Assembly (NCBI RefSeq): GCF_013177675.1
Contig: NZ_CP042652.1
Location: 2,418,001-2,482,000, forward strand
Reading direction: 5' to 3'
DNA: 64,000 nucleotides
Origin: Arcobacter acticola
GTDB lineage: Bacteria > Campylobacterota > Campylobacteria > Campylobacterales > Arcobacteraceae
The position numbers and the translations under genes are program-made. Below, one piece after another: positions 26,652-35,950 of the stretch. The notes under the pieces were generated by a model. That model saw only the letters and a program-made list of their open reading frames with translations. It was not told the origin of the DNA and did no database searches. Position 1 is the first letter of the stretch. The number at the start of each line of letters is the position of its first letter.

Positions 26652-28004
26652 TTATCTTGGTATTTTTGGCATTCCACCAGGTCCCATTTGAGACAACATA
26701 TTTTGTAAACCTTTCATTCCACCCTTGCTTGAAAGTTGTTTAGCCATTTTAGAAGCATTTTTAAATTGCTTTAAAATTTTATTGATTTGAACCTCAGAAA
26801 CTCCAGAACCAACTGCGATTCTTCTTTTTCTACTTGGGTTCATTAAATCAGGATTTTCTCTCTCTTTTGGTGTCATAGAACCAATAAGCGCTTTAATTCT
26901 TTTTATCTCAGCAGAGTTTTCAAAATCCATATCCTTTATAGGTCCAGCCATTTGTGAAAGACCTGGAATCATTCCAATAATTGATTTCATGGAACCTAAC
27001 TTACTCATCATTGAAAGTTGATCTAAGAAGTCATTAAAATTAAATTGACCTTTTTTGATTTTTTTACTAACTTCTTTTGCTTTTTTCTCATCAATAATTG
27101 CAGATGTTTTTTCAGCAAGTCCTTCAATATCTCCAAGACCTAATAATCTTGAAACAATTCTATCAGGAATAAATACTTCAAGATCTGGCATTTTTTCACC
27201 AGTTCCTATAAATCTTAATGGAACATCTACTTGATTTGCAATTGAAAGAGCAACTCCACCTTTTGTATCACCATCATATTTAGATAAAATTACACCATCA
27301 ATTCCAATTTTTTCTTTAAATGTAGTTGCTGTTTTTGTTGCATCATGACCTGTTAAAGAATCTGCAACATAAAAAATCTCATTTGGATTGATTGCATCTT
27401 TAATATTTTTTAATTGAAGCATTAAAGCTTCATCAATAGCAAGTCGTCCAGCTGTATCTATTAAAAGTACATCATAATGCTCTTTTTTTGCTTTTTCTTT
27501 TGCTGCAAGTGCTATTTTAATTGGATCTTTTTCATTATCATCAAAATAAATATCAACATCTATTTGAGCTGCAATTTGTTTTAACTGCTCAACGGCTGCT
27601 AATCTTTGTAAGTCACATGCTGCTACTAAAACTTTTTTCTTTCTAGTTTTTAAATAGTTAGCTAACTTACCTGTTGTTGTTGTTTTACCAGAACCTTGAA
27701 GTCCTGTCATTAAAATTGTAGTTGGAGGAGTAGAAGAAAAAACAAAACCTTGATTACCAGAAGTTGTTAATAGATTAGTTAATTCACTTTTTAATGCTTT
27801 AAGAAAAGAATCTTGTCCAATACCTGCACTTTTTGTTTGTAATTCAACAGCCTGAATAAGGTCTTTTGTAGTTTTATGATGTACATCAGCTTTTAATAAA
27901 GCTTTTTTTAACTCTGATGTTGCTTTTGTTAAAGCTGCAACATCATCTTGATGTCTTATTTTATTTACTGCATTTCTTATCGAACCGGTTATTGAATCAA
28001 ACAA
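26652..28004 (-). CDS. ffh: signal recognition particle protein Ffh
   Basis: About 450 residues. NG domain with GLQGSGKTTTTGKLA (P-loop), DTAGRL and TKGGVALS; C-terminal methionine-rich M domain ending QMGPGGMPKIPR. It binds 4.5S RNA and signal peptides for co-translational membrane targeting. The frame extends to an ATG at 28019, but a TTG at 28004 gives the conserved MFDSITGSIRNAV start with GGAG 8 bases upstream and is preferred. Confidence 0.95.
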   Translation of the reverse strand: MFDSITGSIRNAVNKIRHQDDVAALTKATSELKKALLKADVHHKTTKDLIQAVELQTKSAGIGQDSFLKALKSELTNLLTTSGNQGFVFSSTPPTTILMTGLQGSGKTTTTGKLANYLKTRKKKVLVAACDLQRLAAVEQLKQIAAQIDVDIYFDDNEKDPIKIALAAKEKAKKEHYDVLLIDTAGRLAIDEALMLQLKNIKDAINPNEIFYVADSLTGHDATKTATTFKEKIGIDGVILSKYDGDTKGGVALSIANQVDVPLRFIGTGEKMPDLEVFIPDRIVSRLLGLGDIEGLAEKTSAIIDEKKAKEVSKKIKKGQFNFNDFLDQLSMMSKLGSMKSIIGMIPGLSQMAGPIKDMDFENSAEIKRIKALIGSMTPKERENPDLMNPSRKRRIAVGSGVSEVQINKILKQFKNASKMAKQLSSKGGMKGLQNMLSQMGPGGMPKIPR

Positions 28005-28106
28005 AATGAATCTCCACAATTTTTAAATTGCGCAATTTTACTTTAAAAATACTTTAGTCTTGATTAAATGAGAAGGTTTAGTTTAAGTTAGTATTTATTT
28101 TATTTT

Positions 28107-28142
28107 ATTTAACAAATCCCTGTTTATTGGGAATTGTTAAAT
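28107..28142. repeat. imperfect inverted repeat between ffh and the pseudouridine synthase gene
   Basis: Arms 28107-28120 and 28129-28142, 13 of 14 positions paired, 8-base loop. It may terminate the upstream minus-strand operon, but no U-run follows on that strand, so this is uncertain. Confidence 0.45.
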
Positions 28143-28155
28143 TTTCAAAGCTTAA

Positions 28156-28914
28156 TTATGAATGAAAGTCGTACACTCTAAATTCTTTTGGTTCTTTTGA
28201 CTCAAATACATAATCAAATATTTTTGTTACTTTTGAGTGTAATAAAACTCTATTTATATTTGAAGCTGTTCTTCCATAAATAGCATCACCAATGATTGGT
28301 AATCCCACAGAATTTAAATGAACTCTAATTTGATGTGTTCTTCCTGATTCGATAACTACTTTAATTTTAGATTTATTACCTTCAACTAAAATTGGAGAAA
28401 CAGTACTTTTAGCTGGTTTTCCTTTTTTCAAATCAATTTTTGATTTTGCCATTCCTCTATCTTTTGTAGTTAGAATTGGTTTATCAATAACAATCTCTTC
28501 TACAACTTTTCCATCAACAATAGCTACATACTCTTTATAAACTCTATTTTGTGAAAATTCTGTAATTGCTCTTTTTTGAAATTCTTCATTTTTTGCAAAC
28601 ATCATAACACCACTTGTTTCTTTATCAAGTCTGTTTAATAATATTGCTCCAGAGAATTTTTTAGCTACGTCATCAGCTGTTAAAAAAGCTGGTTTATCTA
28701 CAACTAAAATATTTTTATCTTCAAAAATTACTTTAATTTTTTCAATTTCTTTTATTGTAAAATGAGTATCATTTCTAATTTCACCACGTGCAATTAAAAC
28801 TTTTTTATCTCCAACTTTTACAACACCTCTATCTATTAACTCTTTTGCTTTTGAATTTGAAATTCTTTCTTGTTGTGCTAATAATTTATATGCTTTATCG
28901 TATTCTATAGCCAT
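28156..28914 (-). CDS. RluA-family pseudouridine synthase
   Basis: 252 residues: N-terminal S4-like domain (RISNSKAKELIDRGVVKVGD), then the catalytic core with ILVVDKPAFLTAD and the active-site aspartate in LLNRLDKETSGVMMFAKN, and the C-terminal RTHQIRVHLNSVGLPIIGD motif. It isomerises specific uridines in rRNA or tRNA; which site cannot be told from sequence. Overlaps waaA by 10 bases. Confidence 0.92.
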   Translation of the reverse strand: MAIEYDKAYKLLAQQERISNSKAKELIDRGVVKVGDKKVLIARGEIRNDTHFTIKEIEKIKVIFEDKNILVVDKPAFLTADDVAKKFSGAILLNRLDKETSGVMMFAKNEEFQKRAITEFSQNRVYKEYVAIVDGKVVEEIVIDKPILTTKDRGMAKSKIDLKKGKPAKSTVSPILVEGNKSKIKVVIESGRTHQIRVHLNSVGLPIIGDAIYGRTASNINRVLLHSKVTKIFDYVFESKEPKEFRVYDFHS

Positions 28915-30053
28915 TTGTTTATTTCCTTTATTATAGGTTCTGTTGAACCTGCTTTTGTTAAAACTGCTTTATCTAGATTTTTTATATTATCTAAATATGT
29001 TTTCAATTCATCATTATTTATTAAATAATAGTTTTTTATGCAATCAAAAAGTGATTTTTGATTAAATATATTTTTACCACTAATTATTTTACAAGAAAAA
29101 AATGCAGGCTCAACAGGGTTATGCCCACCAATCTTTTCAAATGCTCCACCTAAAATTACCACGTCAGAAATTGCATAAATATCATTTAGCATTCCCATTT
29201 TATCAATCAATATTATATCAGAATCAAAATCCTCTTTTACAGAGTATTTATGGTAGGTAATATCTTTATTTTTAATATAATCAGAAATTAGTATATTTAC
29301 TTTTTCAAACCGCTCTGGGTGCCTAGGAACAATTATAAGTTTTCCTTGATTTTTATCATAAGCACTTAAAATCAAAGTTTCTTCATTTTCATGTGTACTA
29401 GCAGCTGTGATTACACATTTTTTAGGTTTTTCTAAATCTAATTTTTTACTTGGTAATTGTGCTAGTTTTATATTACCAATTACTTCAACATTAGAAGCAC
29501 CTAGTTCTTCTAATCTTTTTTTATCAACATCACTTTGTGCAAAAACTTTATCAATATTTTTAAATATCTTTTTATAAAAAAAAGAAAATCTTTTATATGA
29601 TTTATAAGATTTATCTGAAATTCTTGCATTTATTAAAAAAGTTTTTGCACCTTTTTTCTTTGCAAATAAAAAAAGCATATACCAAAGTTCAGCTTCCATA
29701 ACAACTAAAACTTTTTGTTTATTTATCCAAAAAGGTAAAAAGATTTCAAAAGGAAGATATCTTACATTAGAACTTATTGTTTTTGCTTCTTCATAACCTG
29801 TATTTGTAATAACAGATATATTTGCAAGCTCTTTAAAGTTTTCAATTAAAGGCTTAATAGCCTTTGTTTCACCCATAGAACATGAGTGAAACCAAATACC
29901 ATTTTCTTTAAAACTAGAATTATCTTTTAGAAAAAATTTTGCTGGAATTGCTTTTTTGTATTTAGTACTTCGAGATTTCCATACTAAATAAGGAATAGCT
30001 AGTATATAAATAGCACTTAATAATAAGTAATAAAATATACTAAAAAGGCCCAA
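28905..30053 (-). CDS. waaA: Kdo transferase WaaA
   Basis: 382 residues. N-terminal membrane helix (IFYYLLLSAIYILAIPYLVW), then a GT-B fold: IWFHSCSMGETKAIKPLI and SVITNTGYEEA in the acceptor half, and VITAASTHENEE, RHPERFEKV and GGAFEKIGGHNPVEPA in the CMP-Kdo half, which are WaaA/KdtA hallmarks. It adds Kdo to lipid A on the inner face of the inner membrane. Confidence 0.94.
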   Translation of the reverse strand: MGLFSIFYYLLLSAIYILAIPYLVWKSRSTKYKKAIPAKFFLKDNSSFKENGIWFHSCSMGETKAIKPLIENFKELANISVITNTGYEEAKTISSNVRYLPFEIFLPFWINKQKVLVVMEAELWYMLFLFAKKKGAKTFLINARISDKSYKSYKRFSFFYKKIFKNIDKVFAQSDVDKKRLEELGASNVEVIGNIKLAQLPSKKLDLEKPKKCVITAASTHENEETLILSAYDKNQGKLIIVPRHPERFEKVNILISDYIKNKDITYHKYSVKEDFDSDIILIDKMGMLNDIYAISDVVILGGAFEKIGGHNPVEPAFFSCKIISGKNIFNQKSLFDCIKNYYLINNDELKTYLDNIKNLDKAVLTKAGSTEPIIKEINKWL

Positions 30054-30055
30054 AA

Positions 30056-30778
30056 TTAAGCCTCTACTAGTTCTTCATTATCTTTGTAAAGAATTCTTCC
30101 ACAATGTGGACAGTTAATGATTTCTTCTGCTTTAATAACTTCAGCATAAGTTTTATCATTTATTTTCATATGACATCCATAACAAGCTTGTTTTTTTACA
30201 GGAACAACTGCTGAATCTTTTGCCCATCTTTTGATTTTTTCATAGAAAGTTAAAATTTTATTATCGAATTTTTCTAATAATTCACTTCTTTCTTTATAAA
30301 CAATATTTCTGTCTTTATTAATTTCTTCAATTGTAGAATCAACTGCAACTTGAATTTCTTTAATATCATCTTCTTCTGCTGTTAATTTTTCTTGTAACTC
30401 TTTTAAAATTGTTTCTTTATTTTTAGTCAGATTATCTAATCTATCGATTTCTTCATTTGCAAATGAAATTTGTTCTTTTGCAATTTCTTCCTCTAATTGT
30501 AAAGCTTTTAACTCTTTATCATTGTGAACATCTTTGTTCTTTTTAGCAATATTGTCTAACTTAGTTTTTAACTCAGCTAAGTGAATATTGTTTTTTGTTC
30601 TTTTTGATTTTACATCATCAATTTCTAAATAAATTGAATTAATTGATGCCTTAATTGATTCTGCAGTTTCAACAAATGTTGCTAACTTTGCTTTTTCATT
30701 TTCAATTTTTGGTTCAAACATACTAATTGCTGTATCAAATTTTGACAATTTGATTAAATCCTGTAAATACTTATTCAA
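30056..30778 (-). CDS. coiled-coil zinc-ribbon protein (CT398-like)
   Basis: 240 residues: a long antiparallel coiled coil (~190 residues) followed by a C4 zinc ribbon, CYGCHMKI ... NCPHCGRILY. This organisation is that of the CT398/HP0958 (FlgZ) family; in Helicobacter HP0958 binds RpoN and flaA mRNA and is required for flagella. Transfer of that function here is inference. Overlaps the Nif3 gene by 8 bases. Confidence 0.85.
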   Translation of the reverse strand: MNKYLQDLIKLSKFDTAISMFEPKIENEKAKLATFVETAESIKASINSIYLEIDDVKSKRTKNNIHLAELKTKLDNIAKKNKDVHNDKELKALQLEEEIAKEQISFANEEIDRLDNLTKNKETILKELQEKLTAEEDDIKEIQVAVDSTIEEINKDRNIVYKERSELLEKFDNKILTFYEKIKRWAKDSAVVPVKKQACYGCHMKINDKTYAEVIKAEEIINCPHCGRILYKDNEELVEA

Positions 30779-31526
30779 CCGTTTCTCCTTCTATAAAAAA
30801 CTCAAATGGATTTTTCGAAGCTGTTATTATAGCTTTTAATTTATTTTTTTTCAAATATTCTGAAAGAAGTCCCTCTATTAAGGGAGCAAAACATCTTTCA
30901 CTCTCATAGTGTCTTATGTCAATAAGTGACAAACCTCTTGCTTTTGCTTCCATAGCATCATGATATTTTATATCACCTGTTAAGAAACAATCTGTTTTTA
31001 CTTCGTCAATTAAAGACATTCCAGAACCAGTTACAATGGCAATTGTTTTTATAAAATCACTACATCTAACTGCTTTTGTAGTTTTTAAACCTACTTTTGA
31101 AGAAATATGTTTAACTAAATCATTAAAGTTCATATTAACTTCACAAGTAGAAATAAACTCTTGGGTATTTGTAATATTAAAACCCAGAATATTTTCTATA
31201 AAATATTTATTTAAATGGGTTTTATCAATGTTTGTATGCATTGAAATTAAAGATATATTTTTTTTAATTAATTCTCTTAATAATTTTGTACTATATGTAT
31301 TGTAATTAACTTTTTTTAAACCTGAAAATATCAAAGGATGATGAGTTATTACTAAAGAATTTTCTTCAAATGTTGATACAAGTTCTAAATCTAAATCAAT
31401 GCTTAGATAAACATTTTTTATTTCATCATCTAAAGTTCCAACTAGTAATCCTGCATTATCCCATTTTTCTTGTATTTCAAAGGGTGAAAGAGTATTTAAT
31501 AACTCATATATTTCTTTTAATCTCAA
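30771..31526 (-). CDS. Nif3-like dinuclear metal centre protein
   Basis: 251 residues with VITHHPLIFSGLK and LISMHTNIDKT, the metal-binding histidine/aspartate motifs of the NIF3/YbgI family, and a C-terminal HYESERCFAP. Forms hexameric toroids in known members; GTP cyclohydrolase-like activity is proposed for some. Cytoplasmic. Confidence 0.92.
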   Translation of the reverse strand: MRLKEIYELLNTLSPFEIQEKWDNAGLLVGTLDDEIKNVYLSIDLDLELVSTFEENSLVITHHPLIFSGLKKVNYNTYSTKLLRELIKKNISLISMHTNIDKTHLNKYFIENILGFNITNTQEFISTCEVNMNFNDLVKHISSKVGLKTTKAVRCSDFIKTIAIVTGSGMSLIDEVKTDCFLTGDIKYHDAMEAKARGLSLIDIRHYESERCFAPLIEGLLSEYLKKNKLKAIITASKNPFEFFIEGETVE

Positions 31527-31535
31527 AACAAAACC

Positions 31536-32474
31536 TTAAACAAATAACTCAGGTTTTTTAACTTTTAAATTTTCTAAAGCTTTTAAAGAAGAGGGACTTC
31601 CAATTCTTGCAAGTCTAGCTGGCTCTTGTTCTTTATATAAAACTGCGCAACTTTGAGATAGTTCTCGCACCTTTAAAATATAATTTTGTCTCTCAGTTAC
31701 AGAAATAGCTTTTCTTGCATCTAATGTATTAAAAGCATGTGATGCAATCATACATTGATCATATGCAGGAAGTGGAATTTTTGCTTCTAGGCATTTTTTA
31801 CATTCATTAAAGGCATCTTCAAAATGTCTAAATAACATCTCAGTATTTGCTACTTCAAAGTTATATGTTGAGAATTCAAATTCAGCTTCTTTATGAACAT
31901 CTGCATAAGTTGTAATTCCATGTGTATTTTCATTCCAAACTATATCAAATACAGAATCTACACCTTGTAAATACATGGCAAGTCTTTCTGTTCCATAAGT
32001 AATTTCAACAGCCACAGGATCACAAGGAAGGCCCCCTACTTGTTGAAAATATGTAAACTGAGTAACTTCCATACCATCAAGCCAAACTTCCCATCCAAGT
32101 CCCCAAGCTCCAAGAGTTGGAGATTCCCAGTTATCTTCTACAAATCTAATGTCATGTTTAGAAATATCTAAACCTAAAAATTCTAATGATTGTAAATATA
32201 AATCTTGAATATTGTCAGGACTAGGTTTGATTAGTACTTGAAATTGATAATATGCACCCAATCTATTTGGATTTTCACCATATCTTCCATCTGTTGGTCT
32301 TCTACTTGGTGCAACATAAGCTGTACTCCAAGGTGTTGAATCTAAACTTCTTAATAACGTAGCAGGATGGAATGTTCCAGCACCTGCTGGAATATCATAA
32401 GGTTGTACAATGTTACATCCTTGTTTTGCCCAAAACTCTTGTAATTTTAATAGAATTTCTGAAAATGTTACCAT
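31536..32474 (-). CDS. glyQ: glycyl-tRNA synthetase alpha subunit
   Basis: 312 residues, the usual length. Begins [20 protein letters not shown] and contains [20 protein letters not shown] and [20 protein letters not shown], invariant in bacterial GlyQ. It forms an alpha2beta2 enzyme with GlyS, which is not in this window. Confidence 0.97.
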   Translation of the reverse strand: MVTFSEILLKLQEFWAKQGCNIVQPYDIPAGAGTFHPATLLRSLDSTPWSTAYVAPSRRPTDGRYGENPNRLGAYYQFQVLIKPSPDNIQDLYLQSLEFLGLDISKHDIRFVEDNWESPTLGAWGLGWEVWLDGMEVTQFTYFQQVGGLPCDPVAVEITYGTERLAMYLQGVDSVFDIVWNENTHGITTYADVHKEAEFEFSTYNFEVANTEMLFRHFEDAFNECKKCLEAKIPLPAYDQCMIASHAFNTLDARKAISVTERQNYILKVRELSQSCAVLYKEQEPARLARIGSPSSLKALENLKVKKPELFV

Positions 32475-32708
32475 CTATTTAATCCCTAACTCTTTATTTA
32501 TTTTATTTTTATCAAAACCACAAATCCAAGTATTTCCTATTAAAATTACAGGGGCACCTTTACATCCATGTTTTTGACAATCTTTTAACGCTTCTTTGTT
32601 TTTTGATAAATCTATGAGGTTATATTTTAGTTTTTTAATTTTAAAATACGTTGTAGCCTCTTTACACCATTTACAATTTGGAAGAGTAAATAGTGCTATT
32701 GGCTTCAT
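32475..32708 (-). CDS. glutaredoxin-like protein
   Basis: 77 residues, thioredoxin fold. Redox motif CKWC at residues 12-15, cis-proline in KGAPVILIG. Probably a small thiol-disulfide carrier. It starts within the purE stop (1-base overlap) and ends next to glyQ, so it is translationally coupled in the purE-grx-glyQ run. Confidence 0.82.
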   Translation of the reverse strand: MKPIALFTLPNCKWCKEATTYFKIKKLKYNLIDLSKNKEALKDCQKHGCKGAPVILIGNTWICGFDKNKINKELGIK

Positions 32709-33202
32709 TATAAAAGTACTTCTATATCTTTTGAATCAGTCTCTACAGCTTTTGCTTTAACGATTCTATCTTCTTTTAATTTTATTGCTAACTCTTTATC
32801 TGAAATAGCTAAAATTTGCATTGCTAAATAAGCTGCATTTATAGCTCCAGCTTTTCCAAGTGCAACAGTAGCAACAGGCATTCCTGCTGGCATTTGAACA
32901 GTTGAAAGCATTGCATCCATACCATCCATTGCACCACCTTTCATAGGTACTCCAATAATAGGTTTAGTTGTAGCTGCTGCTAAAGCTCCAGCTAAATGAG
33001 CTGCCATTCCAGCAGCTGCAATAAATGCAACAGCACCTTTTTCTTCTGCTTCTTTTACATAATCTTTAGTTCTTTCAGGACTTCTGTGAGCTGAAGAAAT
33101 AATCATCTCATATTTTACATTAAATTTTTCAAATGTGTCTGAACAGTTTTTCATAATTTCATAATCAGATTTACTACCCATGATAATAGATACAAAATTC
33201 AT
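32708..33202 (-). CDS. purE: N5-carboxyaminoimidazole ribonucleotide mutase PurE
   Basis: 164 residues. IIMGSKSDYEIM, SAHRSPERT with the catalytic histidine, and AAAGMAAHLAGALAAATTKP mark class I PurE of purine biosynthesis. Normal length. Confidence 0.97.
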   Translation of the reverse strand: MNFVSIIMGSKSDYEIMKNCSDTFEKFNVKYEMIISSAHRSPERTKDYVKEAEEKGAVAFIAAAGMAAHLAGALAAATTKPIIGVPMKGGAMDGMDAMLSTVQMPAGMPVATVALGKAGAINAAYLAMQILAISDKELAIKLKEDRIVKAKAVETDSKDIEVLL

Positions 33203-33242
33203 TAATTACCCTTTTTCTTTTGTTTTTTGGCTTATTATTCTA

Positions 33243-34505
33243 TCAAAACTTATCTAATAGTTTTATAATCTGCTTTATCTTTACCTTCTTCCATGATTCA
33301 AATTTATAAAAAGTCAAACTTTCATTTTCATATATGAATTTTGAGAGATTTTTTGATTCATCTTTTACATATATAGTTTTTAAATATTTATAATATTTAC
33401 TTTTTATTTCAAAATCATTTTGAGTGAAAAGCCCAACAGTAGGAACCATAAAAGCATCACTAATATGATATGTTGATGTATCTGTTGTTATAATTTTATC
33501 CATACATGAAACTATATATATGAAATCATTTAAATTTTTTGATTCTTTTGATAAATCAATATAATTATCTTCTTTTATTTTAGCATCAATTTGCAATGTA
33601 GATATTACAATATAATCATCCGCCTTTTGTAATAACTCTTTTAAAAATGAAATAGCAACAGCTTGGGGAATTGATTTATTTATATTTGCAGAATATGGCT
33701 GAAATAAAAGTAGTTTACCTTTTATTTTTGCATCTTCTATTTTTTTTACTAGGCTACTTGAAACTTTATACTTTGAAATATCAAGTTGATTATATTTTTC
33801 ATTTTTATCTATTTTTTTATAATCAATTCCAAATTTATAAAGCCATTTATCAACATTATTTAAAGGTGTACCTAAAGCTATTCCAATATCAAAACTATTA
33901 TCAAAATAATAGTCATATTCACATAATTTTTTCGTTGTTAAACTTAAAGGGAATACAGCATTTATATAATCTTGTGTTTCATAAATTTCTTTGTCTCTTG
34001 TATAAAAACTATTATTTGAAGCCTTTATAAATATATCAAATTTAATATTTTTATATACTTCATTTAATTTCTTATGCAAAATTCTTAAAGCTGTACACGA
34101 AGAGATAATATCACTAATGCTTGAACCTAAACCACCTATAAAAGCAAATCTAACTTCATCTTTTTCAATATGTTTTAATTGTTTAAAAATATCTACTTGT
34201 TTTGTATTTGCAAATTCTAAATAAGCTGGTTTTTCTCTATTTTCAAATTCATTAATATTTGAAATTCCAAGTTCTTTTGGAAAAGTGGGTATTGATCTAA
34301 CGGTTTTTTCAATTAAAGTTTTAGCAAAATATTTGTCTTTATCAACTTTTGCAAATATATCTTTTATATCTTTGAAATCATCATAAGTTGTAATGTATAC
34401 CGTTTCATTTTCTAAGTTTGATGGCACTTTTAATCTAAAGTAATTAACTAAAGTACCATCTGTAGTTTTAATATTTATATTTTGAGTAACTCTAAAAAAT
34501 ATCAT
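33243..34505 (-). CDS. GT9-like (heptosyltransferase-type) glycosyltransferase
   Basis: 420 residues. The C-terminal half shows KLLLFQPYSANINKSIP and DKIITTDTSTYHISDAFMVPTVGLFT, the nucleotide-sugar-binding region of GT-B glycosyltransferase family 9. The N-terminal ~100 residues (NINIKTTDGTLVNYFRLKVP) are not part of the usual GT9 fold. Likely role in surface polysaccharide or in glycan tailoring; donor and acceptor unknown. Confidence 0.65.
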   Translation of the reverse strand: MIFFRVTQNINIKTTDGTLVNYFRLKVPSNLENETVYITTYDDFKDIKDIFAKVDKDKYFAKTLIEKTVRSIPTFPKELGISNINEFENREKPAYLEFANTKQVDIFKQLKHIEKDEVRFAFIGGLGSSISDIISSCTALRILHKKLNEVYKNIKFDIFIKASNNSFYTRDKEIYETQDYINAVFPLSLTTKKLCEYDYYFDNSFDIGIALGTPLNNVDKWLYKFGIDYKKIDKNEKYNQLDISKYKVSSSLVKKIEDAKIKGKLLLFQPYSANINKSIPQAVAISFLKELLQKADDYIVISTLQIDAKIKEDNYIDLSKESKNLNDFIYIVSCMDKIITTDTSTYHISDAFMVPTVGLFTQNDFEIKSKYYKYLKTIYVKDESKNLSKFIYENESLTFYKFESWKKVKIKQIIKLLDKF

Positions 34506-34522
34506 CTTTTAAGAAATACTTT

Positions 34523-35809
34523 TTATTCGATAATTTCTGTAACGTTTTCAACTCTAAACATAGTTAAATACGGAAGTTTCCCTGGTAATTTAATTTTATT
34601 TACATTTCCACTATGAACTGATTCTAACTCTTTATTTGTCTCTGTTAATATTTTTTTGAAGTTAATATAATACAGGTCACCTTTTTTAAAGATTTTCCCA
34701 ATTTCATTCTCAGCTTCTTCTAAAACTTCACCTGTTGGAGTAAAAATTTCAATATCTTCATTTGGATAAACTTTATATTTACATAAGAAGTGTTCTTCAT
34801 CTTCTGTTACTAATCCTGTAACTTCATATGAACCTTTGCTTAATGCGTAATCATGATTTTGTGAATCTGTTTTTTCAAATGGTCTATGAATTAAATAAGC
34901 ATCGGTAAAACCTCTATTTTTTGTAGTATGAAGTTCTCTTTGATATTTATCGGCATCATATTTATCATCATAATAGTCATCAATAGCACTTCTATATGCT
35001 TTTGCTGTTACTGCTGCATAATATGGTGATTTTGTTCTTCCTTCAATTTTAAGAGAATCTACTGCACCTGAATCTAGTATTTCTTGTATATGTGATGCTA
35101 AGTTCATATCTTTTGAGTTAAAGATATATGTACCAACACCTGGTTCTTCTTCTAATCTAAATAAAGTATTGTGATCTTCATTTACAGCATATAATGTGTA
35201 TTCAAATCTACAGTCATTTGCACAGCTTCCTCTATTTGGAACTCTTCCCATTTGAACAGCAGATACTAAACAACGTCCTGAATAAGCAAAACACATAGAA
35301 CCATGTACAAAAATTTCTATTTCCATATCTGGTAAATGTTTTTTTATTTCAACAACATCTTTTAATGAAATTTCTCTAGCAACAACGATTCTTTTTACTC
35401 CCATATCCCAAAATACTTGAGCATCAAGATAGTTTAAAACATTTGCTTGTGTTGATAAATGAATATCAATTTGAGGTGCAATTTCTCTACATAATTTTAC
35501 AACTCCTGGAGCTGCAACAATAAAACCATCTGGCTCAAGTGAAGCCATTGTAGCTATATGTTTTTTTAGTAGTTCAATTTGTGAATTAAAAGGAAATCCA
35601 TTGATTGTTGCATACACTTTTTTACCATGGGCATGGGCATAATCAATTCCTTCTTTAAATGTTTCAAATGTGAACTCTTTACCAGCTCTAATTCTTAAAC
35701 TAAAGTGACTAACACCTGCATACACTGCATCTGCACCATATTTGATAGCTATTTTTAATTTTTCTAAATTTCCAGCAGGTGATAATAACTCTACTTTTTT
35801 ATTGTCCAT
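34523..35809 (-). CDS. U32 family protein (TrhP/RlhA-like)
   Basis: 428 residues. Starts ELLSPAGNLEKLKIAIKYGADAVY, with a central HGSMCFAYSGRCLVS and RGSCANDCRFEY cysteine cluster and SLKIEGRTKSPYY. These are the defining motifs of peptidase U32 proteins, which in E. coli act in tRNA/rRNA hydroxylation rather than proteolysis and carry an iron-sulfur centre. The C-terminal barrel (ENVTEIIE end) is complete. Prephenate-dependent tRNA hydroxylation is the most likely role by analogy. Confidence 0.88.
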   Translation of the reverse strand: MDNKKVELLSPAGNLEKLKIAIKYGADAVYAGVSHFSLRIRAGKEFTFETFKEGIDYAHAHGKKVYATINGFPFNSQIELLKKHIATMASLEPDGFIVAAPGVVKLCREIAPQIDIHLSTQANVLNYLDAQVFWDMGVKRIVVAREISLKDVVEIKKHLPDMEIEIFVHGSMCFAYSGRCLVSAVQMGRVPNRGSCANDCRFEYTLYAVNEDHNTLFRLEEEPGVGTYIFNSKDMNLASHIQEILDSGAVDSLKIEGRTKSPYYAAVTAKAYRSAIDDYYDDKYDADKYQRELHTTKNRGFTDAYLIHRPFEKTDSQNHDYALSKGSYEVTGLVTEDEEHFLCKYKVYPNEDIEIFTPTGEVLEEAENEIGKIFKKGDLYYINFKKILTETNKELESVHSGNVNKIKLPGKLPYLTMFRVENVTEIIE

Positions 35810-35920
35810 AAATTTCCTTTAAATACTTCGTCATAAATATATTTGTTTTTTTTAGTTTAATATTATACCTATTTTTAAATAAATTTAAAAGAGGATAGTT
35901 TTAATCTTATTTAGGTCGAA

Positions 35921-35950
35921 GGGGAAAAGCTTTTAAAAGCTTTCCCACTC
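35921..35950 (-). terminator. hairpin at the end of the chemoreceptor gene
   Basis: GGGGAAAAGCTT / AAGCTTTCCC, with one bulge, overlaps the stop codon of the receptor gene. Probable terminator; T-run on the minus strand is short. Confidence 0.4.
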
